A stretch of DNA of 5,300 bases from Syntrophomonadaceae bacterium (GTDB taxonomy: Bacteria > Bacillota > Dethiobacteria > DTU022). The stretch spans positions 1 to 5,300 of the forward strand of contig SLBE01000212.1 of assembly GCA_007126465.1 (NCBI GenBank), in the 5' to 3' direction. Below, in pieces: positions 4,210-5,300 of this stretch (its first letter is position 1; each line of letters starts with the position of its first letter). Below the pieces are notes generated by a model. The model saw nothing but the letters and a program-made list of their open reading frames with translations, was not told the origin of the DNA and searched no databases. Both the position numbers and the translations under genes were made by a program.

Positions 4210-5300
4210 ATGTCTAAAGTAAAAATTGCTATTGTCGGTGTGGGTAACTGCGCCAGTGCCCTAATTCAGGGTATCCATTACTATCGTAACAACAATGAAG
4301 CGGAAGCGGTCGGTTTAATGCACTGGAGTATCGGTGGTTACCGGCCGTTTGATATTGAAGTTGCCGCTGCCTTTGATATAGATAAACGTAAGGTGGGGCA
4401 GGATATTAACAGCGCCATATTTTCCCCGCCAAACTGTGCTTATCCCCTGTACCCGGAACTGCAGCCCGGTGGCATAAAAGTGCAGATGGGAAAAATTCTT
4501 GACGGCATTTCCGAACATATGCTGGCCTTCGAAGATGAATATACTTTTGTGCCTGCCGATGTTCCCGAACAGGGTAAAGATGAGATAGTTGCCGCCCTGC
4601 GGGATTCAGGGGCGGAAATCTTATTAAACTACCTACCCGCCGGTTCCGAGAAAGCTGCCCGCTTCTATGCCGACTGTGCTCTCGAAGCCGAAGTGGCATT
4701 TATTAACAACATCCCGGTTTTTATTGCCAGTGATCCCGGGTGGGCAGCCCGTTTTGCCGAGAAAAATGTGCCGATTATCGGTGATGACATTAAATCGCAG
4801 ATGGGGGCAACCATCCTGCACCGGGCCCTGGCGGAGCTGTTTAGCAAGCGTGGAGTCAAGCTCGAACGTTCATACCAGTTAAATACAGGGGGCAATACTG
4901 ATTTTCTGAACATGACCAATCACGATCGCCTGGCAACGAAGCGTATTTCAAAGACGGAAGCCGTGCAGTCAGCTGCCGGGAAGCGCCTGGCCGACCGTGA
5001 TATCCATATCGGCCCCAGCGATTATGTTTCCTGGCAGAAAGATAACAAGGTCTGTTTCCTGCGCATGGAAGGTCAGATTTTCGGTAATGTTCCGATCAAC
5101 CTGGAGATGCGTTTGAGCGTGGAGGATTCCCCTAACTCCGCCGGAATTGCCATCGATACTATACGCTGCTGTAAGCTGGCCCTGGACCGGGGCGTAGGCG
5201 GCGTATTGGAAGGCCCTTCAGCCTATTTCTCCAAGCACCCGCCCCGCCAGTATCCTGATTACGAGGCTTACCAGCTGACAGAAGACTTTATCAGCGGCAA
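4210..5300 (+). CDS. ino1: Inositol-3-phosphate synthase, actinobacterial type (3' end cut by window)
   Basis: This NAD-dependent enzyme converts glucose 6-phosphate to 1L-myo-inositol 1-phosphate (also named 1D-myo-inositol 3-phosphate), the entry point for inositol compounds. The frame is open from ATG 4210 to the window end, giving 363 complete codons. The nucleotide-binding loop is VGVGNCAS (9-16). Further family blocks are AAAFDID (52-58), LDGI (97-100), NYLPAGSE (140-147), IASDPGWA (172-179), GDDIKSQMGAT (191-201, with the active-site lysine 195), LNTGGNTDFLNM (224-235), RISKTEAV (245-252), HIGPSDYVSW (266-275) and EDSPNSAG (305-312). These follow the Mycobacterium Ino1 sequence closely as I recall it. 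That protein is 367 residues and ends near the equivalent of the last visible residues, so only a few codons are probably missing. It is much shorter than eukaryotic synthases. It has its own promoter, divergent from the MBL hydrolase. The gene downstream is out of view and would be informative. Confidence 0.95.
   Translation, partial: MSKVKIAIVGVGNCASALIQGIHYYRNNNEAEAVGLMHWSIGGYRPFDIEVAAAFDIDKRKVGQDINSAIFSPPNCAYPLYPELQPGGIKVQMGKILDGISEHMLAFEDEYTFVPADVPEQGKDEIVAALRDSGAEILLNYLPAGSEKAARFYADCALEAEVAFINNIPVFIASDPGWAARFAEKNVPIIGDDIKSQMGATILHRALAELFSKRGVKLERSYQLNTGGNTDFLNMTNHDRLATKRISKTEAVQSAAGKRLADRDIHIGPSDYVSWQKDNKVCFLRMEGQIFGNVPINLEMRLSVEDSPNSAGIAIDTIRCCKLALDRGVGGVLEGPSAYFSKHPPRQYPDYEAYQLTEDFISG

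Noticed and set aside
4633..4919. Overlapping - and + strand open frames inside ino1
   Set aside because: They lie within the well-conserved synthase reading frame and show no protein-like pattern. They are shadows of its codon use.

Overview
The window looks like a chromosomal segment from a Gram-positive, Clostridia-like Firmicute. This is inferred from strong AAAGGAGG-type ribosome binding sites, frequent TTG/ATG start ambiguity, compact intergenic gaps with sigma-A-like promoters, and a balanced base composition. No rRNA, tRNA, mobile element or CRISPR array is visible, so the taxonomic guess is only moderately secure.

Layout: (1) 1-112 is a leader with two inverted repeats. (2) 113-1333 (+) is a GT-B glycosyltransferase of the MshA / sucrose-phosphate-synthase group. 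(3) 1334-1596 is intergenic and holds a good promoter (1454-1483) and a foldable leader (1502-1557). (4) 1597-2400 (+) is an MscS-type mechanosensitive channel, followed 18 bases later by (5) 2419-3135 (+), a PIG-L/LmbE-type zinc N-deacetylase, probably in the same operon. (6) 3212-3248 is an intrinsic terminator, probably shared with the convergent gene. The stretch 3249-3398 shows nothing I can name. (7) 3399-4052 (-) is a glyoxalase II-like metallo-beta-lactamase-fold hydrolase. (8) 4059-4209 is a divergent promoter region with AT-rich palindromes. (9) 4210 to the window end (+) is an actinobacterial-type inositol-3-phosphate synthase (Ino1), nearly complete but cut by the edge.

The notable theme is that three of the five genes match the first steps of a glucosaminyl-inositol pathway. 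Ino1 makes myo-inositol phosphate. The MshA-like transferase keeps the residues expected to hold a phosphorylated acceptor. The PIG-L/LmbE enzyme could deacetylate a GlcNAc-inositol product. In Actinobacteria this order of chemistry leads to mycothiol, and in eukaryotes the analogous lipid version leads to GlcN-phosphatidylinositol. Seeing these genes together in an apparent Firmicute suggests a mycothiol-like thiol, a GlcN-inositol lipid, or an inositol-based osmolyte. The co-transcribed MscS channel hints at osmotic stress, and the glyoxalase II-like hydrolase would fit thiol-dependent detoxification. The pathway assignment is inference; the gene families themselves are well supported.
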